Below, one piece after another: positions 43,201 to 51,582 of a stretch of DNA of 64,000 nucleotides. Position 1 is the first letter of the stretch, and each line of letters begins with the position of its first letter. Position numbers and translations under genes: made by a program. The DNA comes from Breoghania sp037026715. GTDB lineage: Bacteria > Pseudomonadota > Alphaproteobacteria > Rhizobiales > Stappiaceae. The notes beneath the pieces were generated by a model that was not told where the DNA came from, made no database searches, and saw nothing but the letters and a program-made list of their open reading frames with translations. The stretch covers positions 149,002 through 213,001 of the forward strand of contig NZ_JBANCG010000009.1 in the NCBI RefSeq assembly GCF_037026715.1, written 5' to 3'.

Positions 43201-44028
43201 ATGCAGCCTGGCGAAGGCGACACGGCGCGAATGAACCGGCCCCGTTTCGGGATCGGATTGCACGCGGCCGGAAGCTTATACGCCGGCTTGCGGTTCTCTC
43301 CTCTCAAGGCGCTGCTCGACATCGTCCTGCCCCCGGTGTGCTTCGTCTGCGACCGGCCGCTCGGCCGGGAACCCGGGCTTTGCATGACATGCTGGGCGAA
43401 GCTCTCCTGGATCGAGCGCCCGTTCTGCGCCCGGCTGGGGACGCCGCTTGCCTATGACCTCGGCCCCGAGGGATTGTCCGCCGAGGCCATCGCCGATCCG
43501 CCACCTTTTTCCCGCGCCCGGGCCGCGTGCCTGCACGACGACATCTCCCGTGAGCTCGTTCATGGTCTCAAGTACCGCGACCGGCTGGAACTCGCGCCGG
43601 CGATGGCTCGCTGGATGGCGCGTGCCGGCGCGGATCTCGTGGCCGATGCCGACATCATCGTGCCTGTGCCGTTGCATCGCCGGCGGCTCTGGTCGCGCCG
43701 GTTCAACCAGGCGGCGGCTCTTGCGGGCGGCATTGCCGCGTGTTCGGGCAAGCCCTCCAACCCGGCTGCGCTCGTGCGCATTCGCGCGACGCCGCGCCAG
43801 GTCGGTCTTGCCCGGGACCAGAGACAGACGAACGTGCGCGGTGCCTTTGCGGTGGATGCCGGCGCGCGGGCGGAAATCGAGGGCCGGCGAATCCTGCTCG
43901 TCGACGACGTCTACACCACCGGCGCAACCGTCAAGGCGGGCGCCCGGGCACTGTTGCGTGCGCGGGCGTCGGCGGTCGACGTCCTCACCTTTGCGCGGGT
44001 TGTCTCCGGCACGGGGCTTCCAATATAA
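43201..44028 (+). CDS. comF: ComF family protein (phosphoribosyltransferase-like)
   Basis: Protein of 275 residues. Paired Cys motifs CFVCDRPLG and CMTCWAKL near residues 45-70 probably bind zinc, and a PRTase domain follows with the PRPP-binding ILLVDDVYTTGATVKAGA. ComF proteins help DNA uptake in competent bacteria, but many are of unknown use. The start at 43201 follows GAGGGACG; an ATG at 43144 is possible but adds a non-conserved leader. It starts the comF, grxC, nitrilase, DUF1178 run on this strand. Confidence 0.88.
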   Translation: MQPGEGDTARMNRPRFGIGLHAAGSLYAGLRFSPLKALLDIVLPPVCFVCDRPLGREPGLCMTCWAKLSWIERPFCARLGTPLAYDLGPEGLSAEAIADPPPFSRARAACLHDDISRELVHGLKYRDRLELAPAMARWMARAGADLVADADIIVPVPLHRRRLWSRRFNQAAALAGGIAACSGKPSNPAALVRIRATPRQVGLARDQRQTNVRGAFAVDAGARAEIEGRRILLVDDVYTTGATVKAGARALLRARASAVDVLTFARVVSGTGLPI

Positions 44029-44195
44029 ACCGCATCGGCATCCGGCATGTTTTCCGGCGCTGGCATGGCGCATGCTTGGTCGCCCCGCCTGCCCGTTCTT
44101 CCGGCTTTCCCCCGGGGGCGCGCGGATCGGGCCCTTCTTCCTGTGTTCCTGGAAATGTCTCGCGCCGGATCGGCTCTGTTTCGGATTGGAAACCA

Positions 44196-44450
44196 ATGTC
44201 CAAGATCGTCATCTACACGCGTCAGTTCTGCGGCTACTGCACGGCCGCCAAGAGCCTCCTCGACCAGAAGGGGGTTTCGTACGAGGAGATCGACGCGACC
44301 TATGCGCCCGAGAAACGGCAGGAAATGATATCGCGCTCCGGGCGGATGACCTTTCCGCAGATCTTCATCGGAGAAACCCATGTGGGCGGCTGCGACGAAC
44401 TCCATGCGCTGGACCGGGACGGCAAGCTTGACGCATTGATCGCGGCCTGA
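44196..44450 (+). CDS. grxC: glutaredoxin 3
   Basis: Thiol-disulfide oxidoreductase of 84 residues. It uses glutathione to reduce protein disulfides and mixed disulfides. The active site CGYC is in YTRQFCGYCTAAKSLL, the cis-proline is in MTFPQIFIG, and the glutathione-binding GGCDEL follows. The ATG at 44196 gives the standard start MSKIVIYT. It is followed by the nitrilase-family and DUF1178 genes, an arrangement well conserved in alphaproteobacteria. Confidence 0.97.
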   Translation: MSKIVIYTRQFCGYCTAAKSLLDQKGVSYEEIDATYAPEKRQEMISRSGRMTFPQIFIGETHVGGCDELHALDRDGKLDALIAA

Positions 44451-44610
44451 CGGAGGCGTGCCCGGTGCCTGGCAGGAGCGGTTCCGCCATGCGGTCGGTT
44501 GCCATCCGCCTGCTGCGGGGGCATACCCGGTCCGGAAAGCTTAAGACTTGTGCGCCAGGATGATTTTCGGCAAACGGACCGCGCGATTGGCGGGTCCGGG
44601 GAGAGGAGCG

Positions 44611-45468
44611 ATGAGTTCATTCAAGGCTGCCTGCGTCCAGACGCGATCCGGCCGCGACGTTGCGGCGAATATCGCAAGCGTGGAGACGCTGATCCGCGCT
44701 GCGGCGTCGGACGGGGCGGCCTATGTGCTGACGCCGGAGATGACGAACCTGTTGGAGCGCGACCGCGCGGCGTTGATGGCGAAGATCGCGGGCGAAGCCG
44801 ACGATCCCACCCTTGCGCGTTTCCGGCAGCTTGCGCGTGAGCTCGGCCTCTGGCTGCATATCGGGTCGCTTGCCATCCGCATCGATGACAAGACCGTTGC
44901 CAATCGCGGTTTCCTGATCACGCCGGAAGGGGCGGTCGCGGCGCGCTACGACAAGATCCACATGTTCGACGTCGATCTCGACAATGGCGAGAGCTGGCGG
45001 GAATCGCGTACCTACCGGCCGGGCGAAAAGAGTGTGGTGGCGGAGCTCCCGTGGCTGAATCTCGGCATGGCGGTGTGCTACGACGTGCGCTTCCCCGCGC
45101 TCTTCCGCGCCCAGGCGAAGGCCGGAGCGCAGGCGCTGACGGTGCCGGCCGCCTTTACCCGGCAGACCGGGCAGGCGCACTGGCATACGCTCCTGAAGGC
45201 GCGGGCGATCGAGAACGGCGCCTTCGTCTTTGCCGCGGCGCAGGGCGGGCGGCACGAGGACGGGCGTGAGACCTACGGCCATTCGCTGATCATCGCGCCC
45301 TGGGGCGAGGTGCTGGCCGAAGCCGATCACGACGAACCCGGTTTCATCCTCGCCGATATTGACGTAGATGAGGTCGCCAAGGCGCGCGGCCGCGTCCCCG
45401 CGCTCGCAAACGAGCGCCCCTTCACGATCGAGACGGTCGCGCTTTCGCACACGGAGCCGGTTTCATGA
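44611..45468 (+). CDS. carbon-nitrogen hydrolase (Nit1-like amidase)
   Basis: Cytoplasmic amidohydrolase of 285 residues of the nitrilase superfamily. The catalytic triad is visible as Glu in VLTPEMTN, Lys in RYDKIHMFDVDL and Cys in MAVCYDVRFPALFR. The size and neighbours (grxC upstream, DUF1178 downstream) fit the Nit1 branch, which repairs deaminated glutathione; an omega-amidase is an alternative. The start at 44611 follows GAGAGGAG. Its stop overlaps the next start by four bases (ATGA), so translation is coupled. Confidence 0.9.
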   Translation: MSSFKAACVQTRSGRDVAANIASVETLIRAAASDGAAYVLTPEMTNLLERDRAALMAKIAGEADDPTLARFRQLARELGLWLHIGSLAIRIDDKTVANRGFLITPEGAVAARYDKIHMFDVDLDNGESWRESRTYRPGEKSVVAELPWLNLGMAVCYDVRFPALFRAQAKAGAQALTVPAAFTRQTGQAHWHTLLKARAIENGAFVFAAAQGGRHEDGRETYGHSLIIAPWGEVLAEADHDEPGFILADIDVDEVAKARGRVPALANERPFTIETVALSHTEPVS

Positions 45469-45950
45469 TCCACTATTCGCTGATCTGCTCGGAAGGGCAT
45501 GAATTCGAAGGCTGGTTCCGCAATGCTGACGACTTCGACTGTCAGGCGGCAGACGGGCATCTGACGTGCCCCATCTGCGGCGATGACCAGATAAGCAAGG
45601 CGTTGATGGCGCCGGCGGTCTCTGGCACGCGCGAGGCGGACGCGCCGCGCCCCGCGGACGAGCATGCCGTTGCCGCGCCCGCCGAACGCGGCAACGCGGT
45701 TCCGATGATGGCCATGCCCAACCCGCAGCAGGCTCAGATCGTGGAGATGATGCGCAAGTTGCGCACGCTGATCACCGAAAGTGCCGACAATGTCGGGGCG
45801 CAGTTCGCCAGCGAGGCGCGGCGCATGCACTATGGCGAGACGGAGCCGCGCGGCATCTACGGCGAGGCGACGCCGGAGGACGCGCGCGACCTCATCGACG
45901 AAGGGATCGAGATCCTTCCCTTGCCGCTTCTGCCCGAAGACAAGAACTAG
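45465..45950 (+). CDS. DUF1178 family zinc-ribbon protein
   Basis: Protein of 161 residues. The N-terminal CSEGHEFEGWF and CPICGDDQISKALMAP contain the Cys residues of a likely zinc ribbon. The C-terminal domain (MMRKLRTLITESADNVGAQFASEARRMHYGETEPRGIYGEAT) is the DUF1178 signature. An Ala/Pro-rich middle is disordered. It overlaps the Nit1 gene by four bases (ATGA at 45465). The function is unknown; the context suggests a link to thiol or redox maintenance. Confidence 0.9.
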   Translation: MIHYSLICSEGHEFEGWFRNADDFDCQAADGHLTCPICGDDQISKALMAPAVSGTREADAPRPADEHAVAAPAERGNAVPMMAMPNPQQAQIVEMMRKLRTLITESADNVGAQFASEARRMHYGETEPRGIYGEATPEDARDLIDEGIEILPLPLLPEDKN

Positions 45951-45977
45951 AACGCAACACTCCGGCCGCACCGGTCG

Positions 45978-46006
45978 GCGCCTCGCATCGGCTTGCGGCG
46001 AGGCGC
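45978..46006. terminator. hairpin between DUF1178 and phasin genes
   Basis: GCGCCTCGC (45978-45986) pairs with GCGAGGCGC (45998-46006) in the gap between convergent genes. There is no clear T tract, so it is a weak terminator candidate. Confidence 0.35.
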
Positions 46007-46057
46007 GTCCCTTCGTTCATGACCCGGTTAGCCGGGCGTGCGGCTTGCTTCGCGAAA

Positions 46058-46507
46058 TCAGGCGGCGGCGGAGGACTTCGTCGCCTTGCTTATGGCCTCT
46101 TCAACGGAACTGGCCGCTTCGCCGGAGACTTCGGCCATCTCCATGCCGGTCTCGCAGGCCCGGGCTGCGAATTCGCGCATCTTCTCGCCGTTGCTCTCGG
46201 CACAGGCGGAATAGTCGCTCACCATCTTTTCCCAGAATTCAGACATGATGCGGGTCGCTTCCATCGGGTCGCGGGCCTTCGATAGCGCCTTGGCGTACTC
46301 GAAGTCCGTATGAACCCTGCCGCGCACGAAGCTCATGTGATCCTCGATGAGCGTCTCGGTCTTTTCGAGCGTTTCGATGTTCATCTTTGCGAACTGGTCG
46401 AAGAAGCGGCTGCCGAACATGTCGGCCTTCTCCATCCAGGAAGGGTCGAGCCAAGGCAGAGGCACGACGCTGGGATCCTTGGAGGCGGTCTTGGTCTGAC
46501 GCGGCAT
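46058..46507 (-). CDS. phasin
   Basis: Small granule-coating protein of 149 residues. It is rich in Ala, Glu, Lys and amphipathic helices (FFDQFAKMNIETLEKTETLI ... AKALSKARDPMEATRIMSEFWEKMVSDYSA), the phasin family pattern. Phasins cover polyhydroxyalkanoate granules and set their size. The start at 46507 follows AGGGAG. It diverges from phaC across a 266-base regulatory region, an arrangement that supports the call. Confidence 0.88.
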   Translation of the reverse strand: MPRQTKTASKDPSVVPLPWLDPSWMEKADMFGSRFFDQFAKMNIETLEKTETLIEDHMSFVRGRVHTDFEYAKALSKARDPMEATRIMSEFWEKMVSDYSACAESNGEKMREFAARACETGMEMAEVSGEAASSVEEAISKATKSSAAA

Positions 46508-46641
46508 GGCATAACTCCCTTTATGTGCTTGCTGGGTTCGCAAGAGCGCGGCCGATTGCCGGCCTTTCGCAGAAATGCAGAAACATAACGTAACGGAACT
46601 ATGGCAAGCCAGAGGCGAGAGTGCACTGCGGTAGTGTTTTA

Positions 46642-46653
46642 TTGTGCGGCGCA
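46642..46653. promoter_or_regulatory. TGC-N3-GCA site in the phasin/phaC region
   Basis: TTGTGCGGCGCA contains TGC-N3-GCA, similar to sites reported for the alphaproteobacterial PHA regulator PhaR. It lies between the divergent phasin and phaC genes. The similarity is short and not proof. Confidence 0.35.
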
Positions 46654-46694
46654 ATGACGCAGTTGCGCCTTTCCTCGCTTTCCGGCCGAAAAAG

Positions 46695-46709
46695 ATGCCG
46701 CAGCGGCAT
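46695..46709. promoter_or_regulatory. 15-bp perfect palindrome upstream of phaC
   Basis: ATGCCGC-A-GCGGCAT (46695-46709) is a perfect palindrome 65 bases before the GTG start of phaC. It could be an operator or a leader hairpin. Confidence 0.5.
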
Positions 46710-46773
46710 ATTCTCGCAAAGAATGGCGACTACAATTTGCAGTGAAAAATTGCTTTTGGGAGCATGTGAACAA

Positions 46774-48654
46774 GTGACGCAGAGCGAGAAAACCCCGAAC
46801 GAGGGCAGCATTACGCCCTTGCGCGCCGTCGCAGCCACCGGCAGCAACGTCGGCCAACTGACCCGTGATCCCGTCCACCGGGTGGCCCACGAACCGGCAG
46901 CGATCGCCGAGGCGGATCGGGACAGTTACACCGCGCGCGCGTTCTCCGAACTGGTCGACCGGGCCACGCGTTCGGGGCTTGCGCATGTCACGGGCGGCAT
47001 TTCGCCGAGCTCAGTGGCGCTCGCCTATGTCGACTGGCTGTCGCATCTGGCCATTTCTCCCGGTCATCAGATACGTCTTGCCAGCAAGGCCTGGCGCAAG
47101 GGAACACGGCTTGCCCGCTTCGCCGGCCAATGCGCGGCAGGCGAAGCGCAGGAGCGGTGCATCGAGCCGCTGCCGCAGGATCACCGCTTCGACCATCCGG
47201 GCTGGAACGCCTTTCCGTTCAACCTGATGTATCAGGGTTTCCTGCTCAATCAGCAGTTCTGGCACAACGCCACAACCGGCGTACGCGGCGTCTCGAACCA
47301 TCACGAACGCATGGTGGAATTCATGGTCCGCCAGTGGCTGGATGTCTTTTCGCCGTCCAACAATCCCCTCACCAATCCGGAGGTGCTGGAGCGCACGCGA
47401 CAAGAGGGCGGAATGAACTTCGTGCGGGGGTTTTCCCACTTCGTTGAGGATCTTGAACGATATGCGGGCGACAAGCCGCCCGCCGGCACGGAAGCGTTCG
47501 TAGTCGGCGAGGATCTGGCGGCGACGCCGGGAAAGGTCATCTTCCGAAATAGGCTGATCGAGCTCATCCAGTACGCGCCGGTCACCGAAAAGGTGCAGCG
47601 CGAGCCGGTGCTGATCGTGCCCGCCTGGATCATGAAATACTACATTCTCGATCTCTCCGAGCAGAACTCGCTGGTGCGCTATCTGGTCTCGCAGGGGCAC
47701 ACGGTCTTCATGATTTCGTGGCGTAATCCGGGGCCGGAGGATCGCGACCTGTCGCTCGAAGATTATCGCCGGATGGGTGTGATGGATGCGCTTGACGTCG
47801 TCGGCGCCGTCGTGCCGGGCGAGAAGATCCATGCCGTCGGCTATTGCCTTGGCGGCACGCTGCTGTCGATCGCGGCCGCGGCGATGGGGCGGCACGCAGA
47901 CGACCGGCTCGCATCGCTAAGCCTGTTCGCCGCGCAGGTCGATTTCACCGAGGCCGGCGAACTGACGCTCTTCATCGACGAAAGCCAGGTATCCTATCTG
48001 GAAGACATGATGTGGGAGCAGGGCCTTCTCGATACCAAGCAGATGGCCGGCGCTTTCCAGCTCCTGCGCTCCAACGATCTGATCTGGTCGCGCAATGTGC
48101 GGGACTATCTCTTGGGCGAACGCACCCCGATGTTCGATCTGATGGCCTGGAACGCGGACGCCACCCGCATGCCCTACCGCATGCACTCGGAGTATCTGCG
48201 GCAGCTGTTCCTCAACAACGATTTCGCCGAAGCACGCTATCACGTGGAGGGAGAGCCGGTCGCGCCGGAGGAAATCCGCGTGCCGATCTTTGCCGTCGGC
48301 ACCGAAAGCGACCATGTCGCCCCGTGGCGGTCGGTCCACAAGATCACGCATCTCGCCGACAGCGCGGTGACCTTCGTGCTGGCCAATGGCGGGCACAACG
48401 CCGGCATCGTCTCCGAACCCGGCCACCCGCACCGCCATTACCGGATCTACGGGCAGGATGGTCACAATGGCTTCCACGATCCGGACGGCTGGCTCGAAAT
48501 CGCCGAAAAGCGGGAAGGCTCGTGGTGGATCGCGTGGTCGGACTGGCTGAAGTCCAATTCGAGCGGGAAGACCGAACCGCCCGCCATGGGGGCGGAAGCG
48601 ACCGGATACGCGCCGCTGATGGATGCTCCGGGAAGCTACGTGCTGATGAAATAA
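46774..48654 (+). CDS. phaC: class I poly(3-hydroxyalkanoate) polymerase
   Basis: PHA synthase of about 626 residues that polymerises hydroxyacyl-CoA into storage granules. The lipase-like box is GYCLGG with catalytic Cys near residue 358. The Asp of the triad is in GTESDHVAPWRS and the His in ANGGHNAGI. Motifs VPAWIMKYYILDLSEQNSLVRYLV and SWRNPGPEDRDLSLEDY are class I marks. I choose the GTG at 46774 because GGGAG lies 11 bases upstream. ATGs at 46621, 46654 and 46723 are in frame, but the protein encoded between them is not family-like and the palindrome and TGC-N3-GCA site would fall inside it. Divergent from phasin. Confidence 0.95.
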   Translation: MTQSEKTPNEGSITPLRAVAATGSNVGQLTRDPVHRVAHEPAAIAEADRDSYTARAFSELVDRATRSGLAHVTGGISPSSVALAYVDWLSHLAISPGHQIRLASKAWRKGTRLARFAGQCAAGEAQERCIEPLPQDHRFDHPGWNAFPFNLMYQGFLLNQQFWHNATTGVRGVSNHHERMVEFMVRQWLDVFSPSNNPLTNPEVLERTRQEGGMNFVRGFSHFVEDLERYAGDKPPAGTEAFVVGEDLAATPGKVIFRNRLIELIQYAPVTEKVQREPVLIVPAWIMKYYILDLSEQNSLVRYLVSQGHTVFMISWRNPGPEDRDLSLEDYRRMGVMDALDVVGAVVPGEKIHAVGYCLGGTLLSIAAAAMGRHADDRLASLSLFAAQVDFTEAGELTLFIDESQVSYLEDMMWEQGLLDTKQMAGAFQLLRSNDLIWSRNVRDYLLGERTPMFDLMAWNADATRMPYRMHSEYLRQLFLNNDFAEARYHVEGEPVAPEEIRVPIFAVGTESDHVAPWRSVHKITHLADSAVTFVLANGGHNAGIVSEPGHPHRHYRIYGQDGHNGFHDPDGWLEIAEKREGSWWIAWSDWLKSNSSGKTEPPAMGAEATGYAPLMDAPGSYVLMK

Positions 48655-48675
48655 CGGGCGTGCGGGCGAGGACGG

Positions 48676-49371
48676 TCAGCTCTCGCCTCGCATCCACGCC
48701 TTCAGGGCTGCGGTAACCGCGTCGGGGCGTTCCAGCGTCGACAGATGCCCGCACGCCGGAACGATCTCGCAGCGGCTGGCGGGTATTCCTTCGTGGATCT
48801 CGCGGACGACCTCCACCGGCATGATCGGGTCGTCGGTGCCTGCCACAACCAGCGTCGGACAGGAGATCGCGCCGAGGTTCGGACGCTGGTCGATGCGGGC
48901 GATGATCGCCTTTTCCTGGCGGATGAAAGCCTCGGGGCCTGTCTCGCGCGCCATTTCGATGACGGCGTTGCGCAGGTCTTCGTCTTCCTGCCGTGCCGGT
49001 GGGACAAGGCCGGTGAAGAGTGCCGGAGCAATCCGGTCGAACTTGCCGTCTTCGGCGAGACGGACGAGCCTCATGCGGTTTTCCGTCTGCTCCGGTGCGT
49101 CCGGACGGGCGACGGTATTCAGCAGGGCAAGCCGGCTGACGCGCCCCGGCGCCAGCCGCATTACCTCCATCGCCACGTAGCCGCCCATCGAAAGACCGGC
49201 GAGAGCGAAGCTGTCCGGAGCCTTCTCAAGGATGGCTGCGGCCATCGAGGTAATCGAATCGTGGTCGCGGTTGTCCGCCACCATCACCGGGTGATCGGAA
49301 AAGGCGCTGATCTGCGGGGCGAACAGTATCTCCGTGCACAACAGCCCGGGAACGAGAACGAGAGGCTCCAC
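48676..49371 (-). CDS. alpha/beta hydrolase
   Basis: Serine hydrolase of 231 residues. The oxyanion segment is VLVPGLLCTEIL, the nucleophile elbow GLSMGGYVAMEVM, the Asp AGTDDPIMPVE and the His ACGHLSTLE. Similar short hydrolases split esters or act in lactone breakdown; the substrate here is unknown. It diverges from the MarR-GNAT gene, so the tandem operators between them may control both. Confidence 0.87.
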   Translation of the reverse strand: MEPLVLVPGLLCTEILFAPQISAFSDHPVMVADNRDHDSITSMAAAILEKAPDSFALAGLSMGGYVAMEVMRLAPGRVSRLALLNTVARPDAPEQTENRMRLVRLAEDGKFDRIAPALFTGLVPPARQEDEDLRNAVIEMARETGPEAFIRQEKAIIARIDQRPNLGAISCPTLVVAGTDDPIMPVEVVREIHEGIPASRCEIVPACGHLSTLERPDAVTAALKAWMRGES

Positions 49372-49493
49372 ATTCTACTCCTTCAACGTGAGCGGTCGGC
49401 TGCAGCCGATTGCGCGGATTTGGGTGCAGTTTCTTCGCTTTTGCCGCTCGCGTCGACAGCGAGTGGGTGCTGGCCGTATCGTTAGCCGCCAAG

Positions 49494-49535
49494 TTAATTG
49501 ACTAAGTCAAATAATTAATTGACCAAGTCAAATAA
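49494..49535 (+). promoter_or_regulatory. tandem palindromic MarR-type operators
   Basis: Two 21-base direct repeats (49494-49514 and 49515-49535) differ at one position. Each holds a TTGAC-N3-GTCAA palindrome (49498-49510 and 49519-49531). The spacing is exactly two helical turns. TTGACC (49519-49524) and TAAAAT (49544-49549) could be the promoter, although the 19-base spacer is long. A bound regulator would cover the -35. Confidence 0.7.
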
Positions 49536-49575
49536 ATATGCCCTAAAATTGACCCGTCTCGTCAGGGAGGTTGGA

Positions 49576-50577
49576 ATGGTCGCTGTCAGAAAGACGCCGG
49601 CATCGGTCGAAACGGAGCCGGGCAGTGTGCAACGCGCCGACGCGAAAGGCGGGTCCGCAAGCCCGTCTGAAATTCGTGCGATGCGTCGGTTCAATCGGTT
49701 CTACACCCGCCTCGTCGGCGCGCTTGACGAAGGCCATCTGGAAAGTCCGTTCTCGCTGGCGGAGGTGCGGGTGCTCTACGAACTCGCCCATCGCGAGAGG
49801 CCTCTTGCGCGCGAGATCGGCGAGGCGCTGGGGCTCGACGCGGGTTATCTGAGCCGCATCCTCAAGCGCTTTCGCGATGCCGGGCTGATCGACACGGAGG
49901 CCGATGCAAACGATCGCCGCCAGACGGTGCTGTCGCTGAGTGACAGGGGCAGGGAGACGTTCGCGCCGCTCTATGCCGCGTCGAACGCCGAAGTTGGCCG
50001 GTTGCTCGGCGACCTGTCGCCGGCGCACCGTGCGCGTCTGCTTGAGTCAATGGCCGAGATTCAGCGCCTGCTCGCCCGCCAGGGGAGCGAACCGGAGGTG
50101 ATCCTGCGGCCTCACCGTCCCGGCGATATGGGATGGGTCGTCCAGCGCGAGGCGCTGCTTTACACTGGCGAATACGGCTGGGACGACAGCTTCGAAGCGA
50201 TGGTCGCCGAGATCGTGGCGACGTTTTTGAAGAATTTCGACCCGGCGCGGGAAGCCTGCTTCATCGCGGAACTGGATGGCGTGCCGGTCGGAGCGATCTT
50301 CCTGATCGCCTCGGACGAGGCCGGGACGGCGAAGATCCGGCTGCTTCACGTCGATGCCGAGGCGCGGGGCCACGGCATCGGCCGGCGCCTCGTCGCTGCG
50401 GCTATCAGTTTTGCGCGCGAGCGGAGCTATGCGCGGGTGAAGCTGTGGACCAACGACATCCTGACGGCTGCGCGCAGGATTTACCAGGATGCCGGCTTCC
50501 GGCTTGTCGAGGAAGAACGGCACCACAGTTTCGGCAAGGATCTCGTCGGCCAGATCTGGGAGCTGGATCTCGGGTGA
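49576..50577 (+). CDS. bifunctional MarR-type regulator / GNAT acetyltransferase
   Basis: Fusion protein of 333 residues. The N-terminal half is a MarR winged helix-turn-helix (FSLAEVRVLYELAHRERPLAREIGEALGLDAGYLSRILKRFRDAGLIDTEADANDRRQ, about 40-115). The C-terminal half is a GNAT domain (about 170-330) with the acetyl-CoA loop HVDAEARGHGIGRRLVAAAI and the AARRIYQDAGFRLVEEE strand. The start at 49576 follows GGGAGG; an ATG at 49519 lies inside the operator and is less likely. Tandem palindromic operators just upstream suggest autoregulation. The effector or substrate could be the same small molecule, which is inference. Confidence 0.9.
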   Translation: MVAVRKTPASVETEPGSVQRADAKGGSASPSEIRAMRRFNRFYTRLVGALDEGHLESPFSLAEVRVLYELAHRERPLAREIGEALGLDAGYLSRILKRFRDAGLIDTEADANDRRQTVLSLSDRGRETFAPLYAASNAEVGRLLGDLSPAHRARLLESMAEIQRLLARQGSEPEVILRPHRPGDMGWVVQREALLYTGEYGWDDSFEAMVAEIVATFLKNFDPAREACFIAELDGVPVGAIFLIASDEAGTAKIRLLHVDAEARGHGIGRRLVAAAISFARERSYARVKLWTNDILTAARRIYQDAGFRLVEEERHHSFGKDLVGQIWELDLG

Positions 50578-50589
50578 TGCGGCGGCGGC

Positions 50590-51330
50590 CTACTTCGGCC
50601 GCGCCGCAAGCATCATGTAGTTCACATCCATGTCGCGCGAGCGGTTCCAGCGATCGAGCAGCGGATTGTAGGTGACGCCGCAACGCTCGATGATGTTCAT
50701 GCCGGCCGCGCCCAGCGGGCCTTCGATCTCCGCCGGCTTCACCAGCTTCTCGTAGGTGTGTGTGCCGGCCGGCAGCCAGCGCAGCACGCGTTCCGCCGCC
50801 ACGATCGCCAGCGCATAGGCCTTGAGGGTGCGGTTGATGGTCGCGACGAACATCAGCCCGCCGGGCTTCACCAGCTCCGCGCAGGACGCCAGATAGGTCG
50901 GAACGTCGGAGACATGCTCGACCACTTCCATGTTGAGCACCACGTCGAAGCGCTCGCCCGAGGCCGCGAGTTCTTCCGCCGTCGTGGAGCGGTAGTCGAT
51001 CTCAAGGCCGGAACGTTCGGCATGAAGGCTGGCGACCTTGATGTTGACCGGGGAGGGGTCGACGCCGACGACTTCGGCGCCGAGCCTGGTCATCGGCTCG
51101 CAAAGAAGGCCGCCGCCGCAACCGATGTCGAGAAAGCGCAATCCCTTGAAGGCCGTCGGATCATCGCTCTTGCGGCCGAAATGGGCGGAGACATGCTCCT
51201 TGATGTAGGACAGGCGCACGGGGCTGAACTTGTGCAGGGGGCGGAACTTGCCGGTCGGGTCCCACCAGTCATCGGCCATCGCCGAAAAGCGGGCGACTTC
51301 CGCCTCGTCCACGGTCGTCTTTGTCGTCAT
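50590..51330 (-). CDS. ubiG: ubiquinone biosynthesis 3-O-methyltransferase
   Basis: SAM-dependent methyltransferase of 246 residues that makes both O-methyl transfers in ubiquinone synthesis. It has the UbiG start FSAMADDWWDPTGKFRPLHKFSPVRLSYI, the SAM site LDIGCGGGLLCEPMTRLGAEVVGVDPS, then LNMEVVEHVSDVPTYLASCAELVKPGG and the C-terminal GVTYNPLLDRWNRSRDMDVNYMML. It diverges from lysC. The order ubiG, lysC, ptsP is conserved in Rhizobiales. Confidence 0.97.
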   Translation of the reverse strand: MTTKTTVDEAEVARFSAMADDWWDPTGKFRPLHKFSPVRLSYIKEHVSAHFGRKSDDPTAFKGLRFLDIGCGGGLLCEPMTRLGAEVVGVDPSPVNIKVASLHAERSGLEIDYRSTTAEELAASGERFDVVLNMEVVEHVSDVPTYLASCAELVKPGGLMFVATINRTLKAYALAIVAAERVLRWLPAGTHTYEKLVKPAEIEGPLGAAGMNIIERCGVTYNPLLDRWNRSRDMDVNYMMLAARPK

Positions 51331-51582
51331 AGCCGGCTCTCTCCTCGTTCACGTCCCATTGGGGCCGCTCGTTCGTGGGTCTTCGCCCCGCGCTTGTCAA
51401 GCTCCGCTCCGCCGACATGCCCGGGCTTCGGCGCTCTGGCCTCGCCCTGTTGTGCGCGCTCTCTGGCTGGTTGCAGGGCTCGCGGCTTCTATGTATGCAT
51501 ACGCGCCAATTAGACATGTCGGAGCGGCCGGGTCTTTCGGACCGTTCCCGATACCAACCGCGTGTTCCAGAATCCGATCCCG

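Noticed and set aside
51331..51582. Lysine riboswitch before lysC
   Set aside because: The gap holds no L-box core or aptamer-like fold that I can recognise, and lysine riboswitches are not known in this group.
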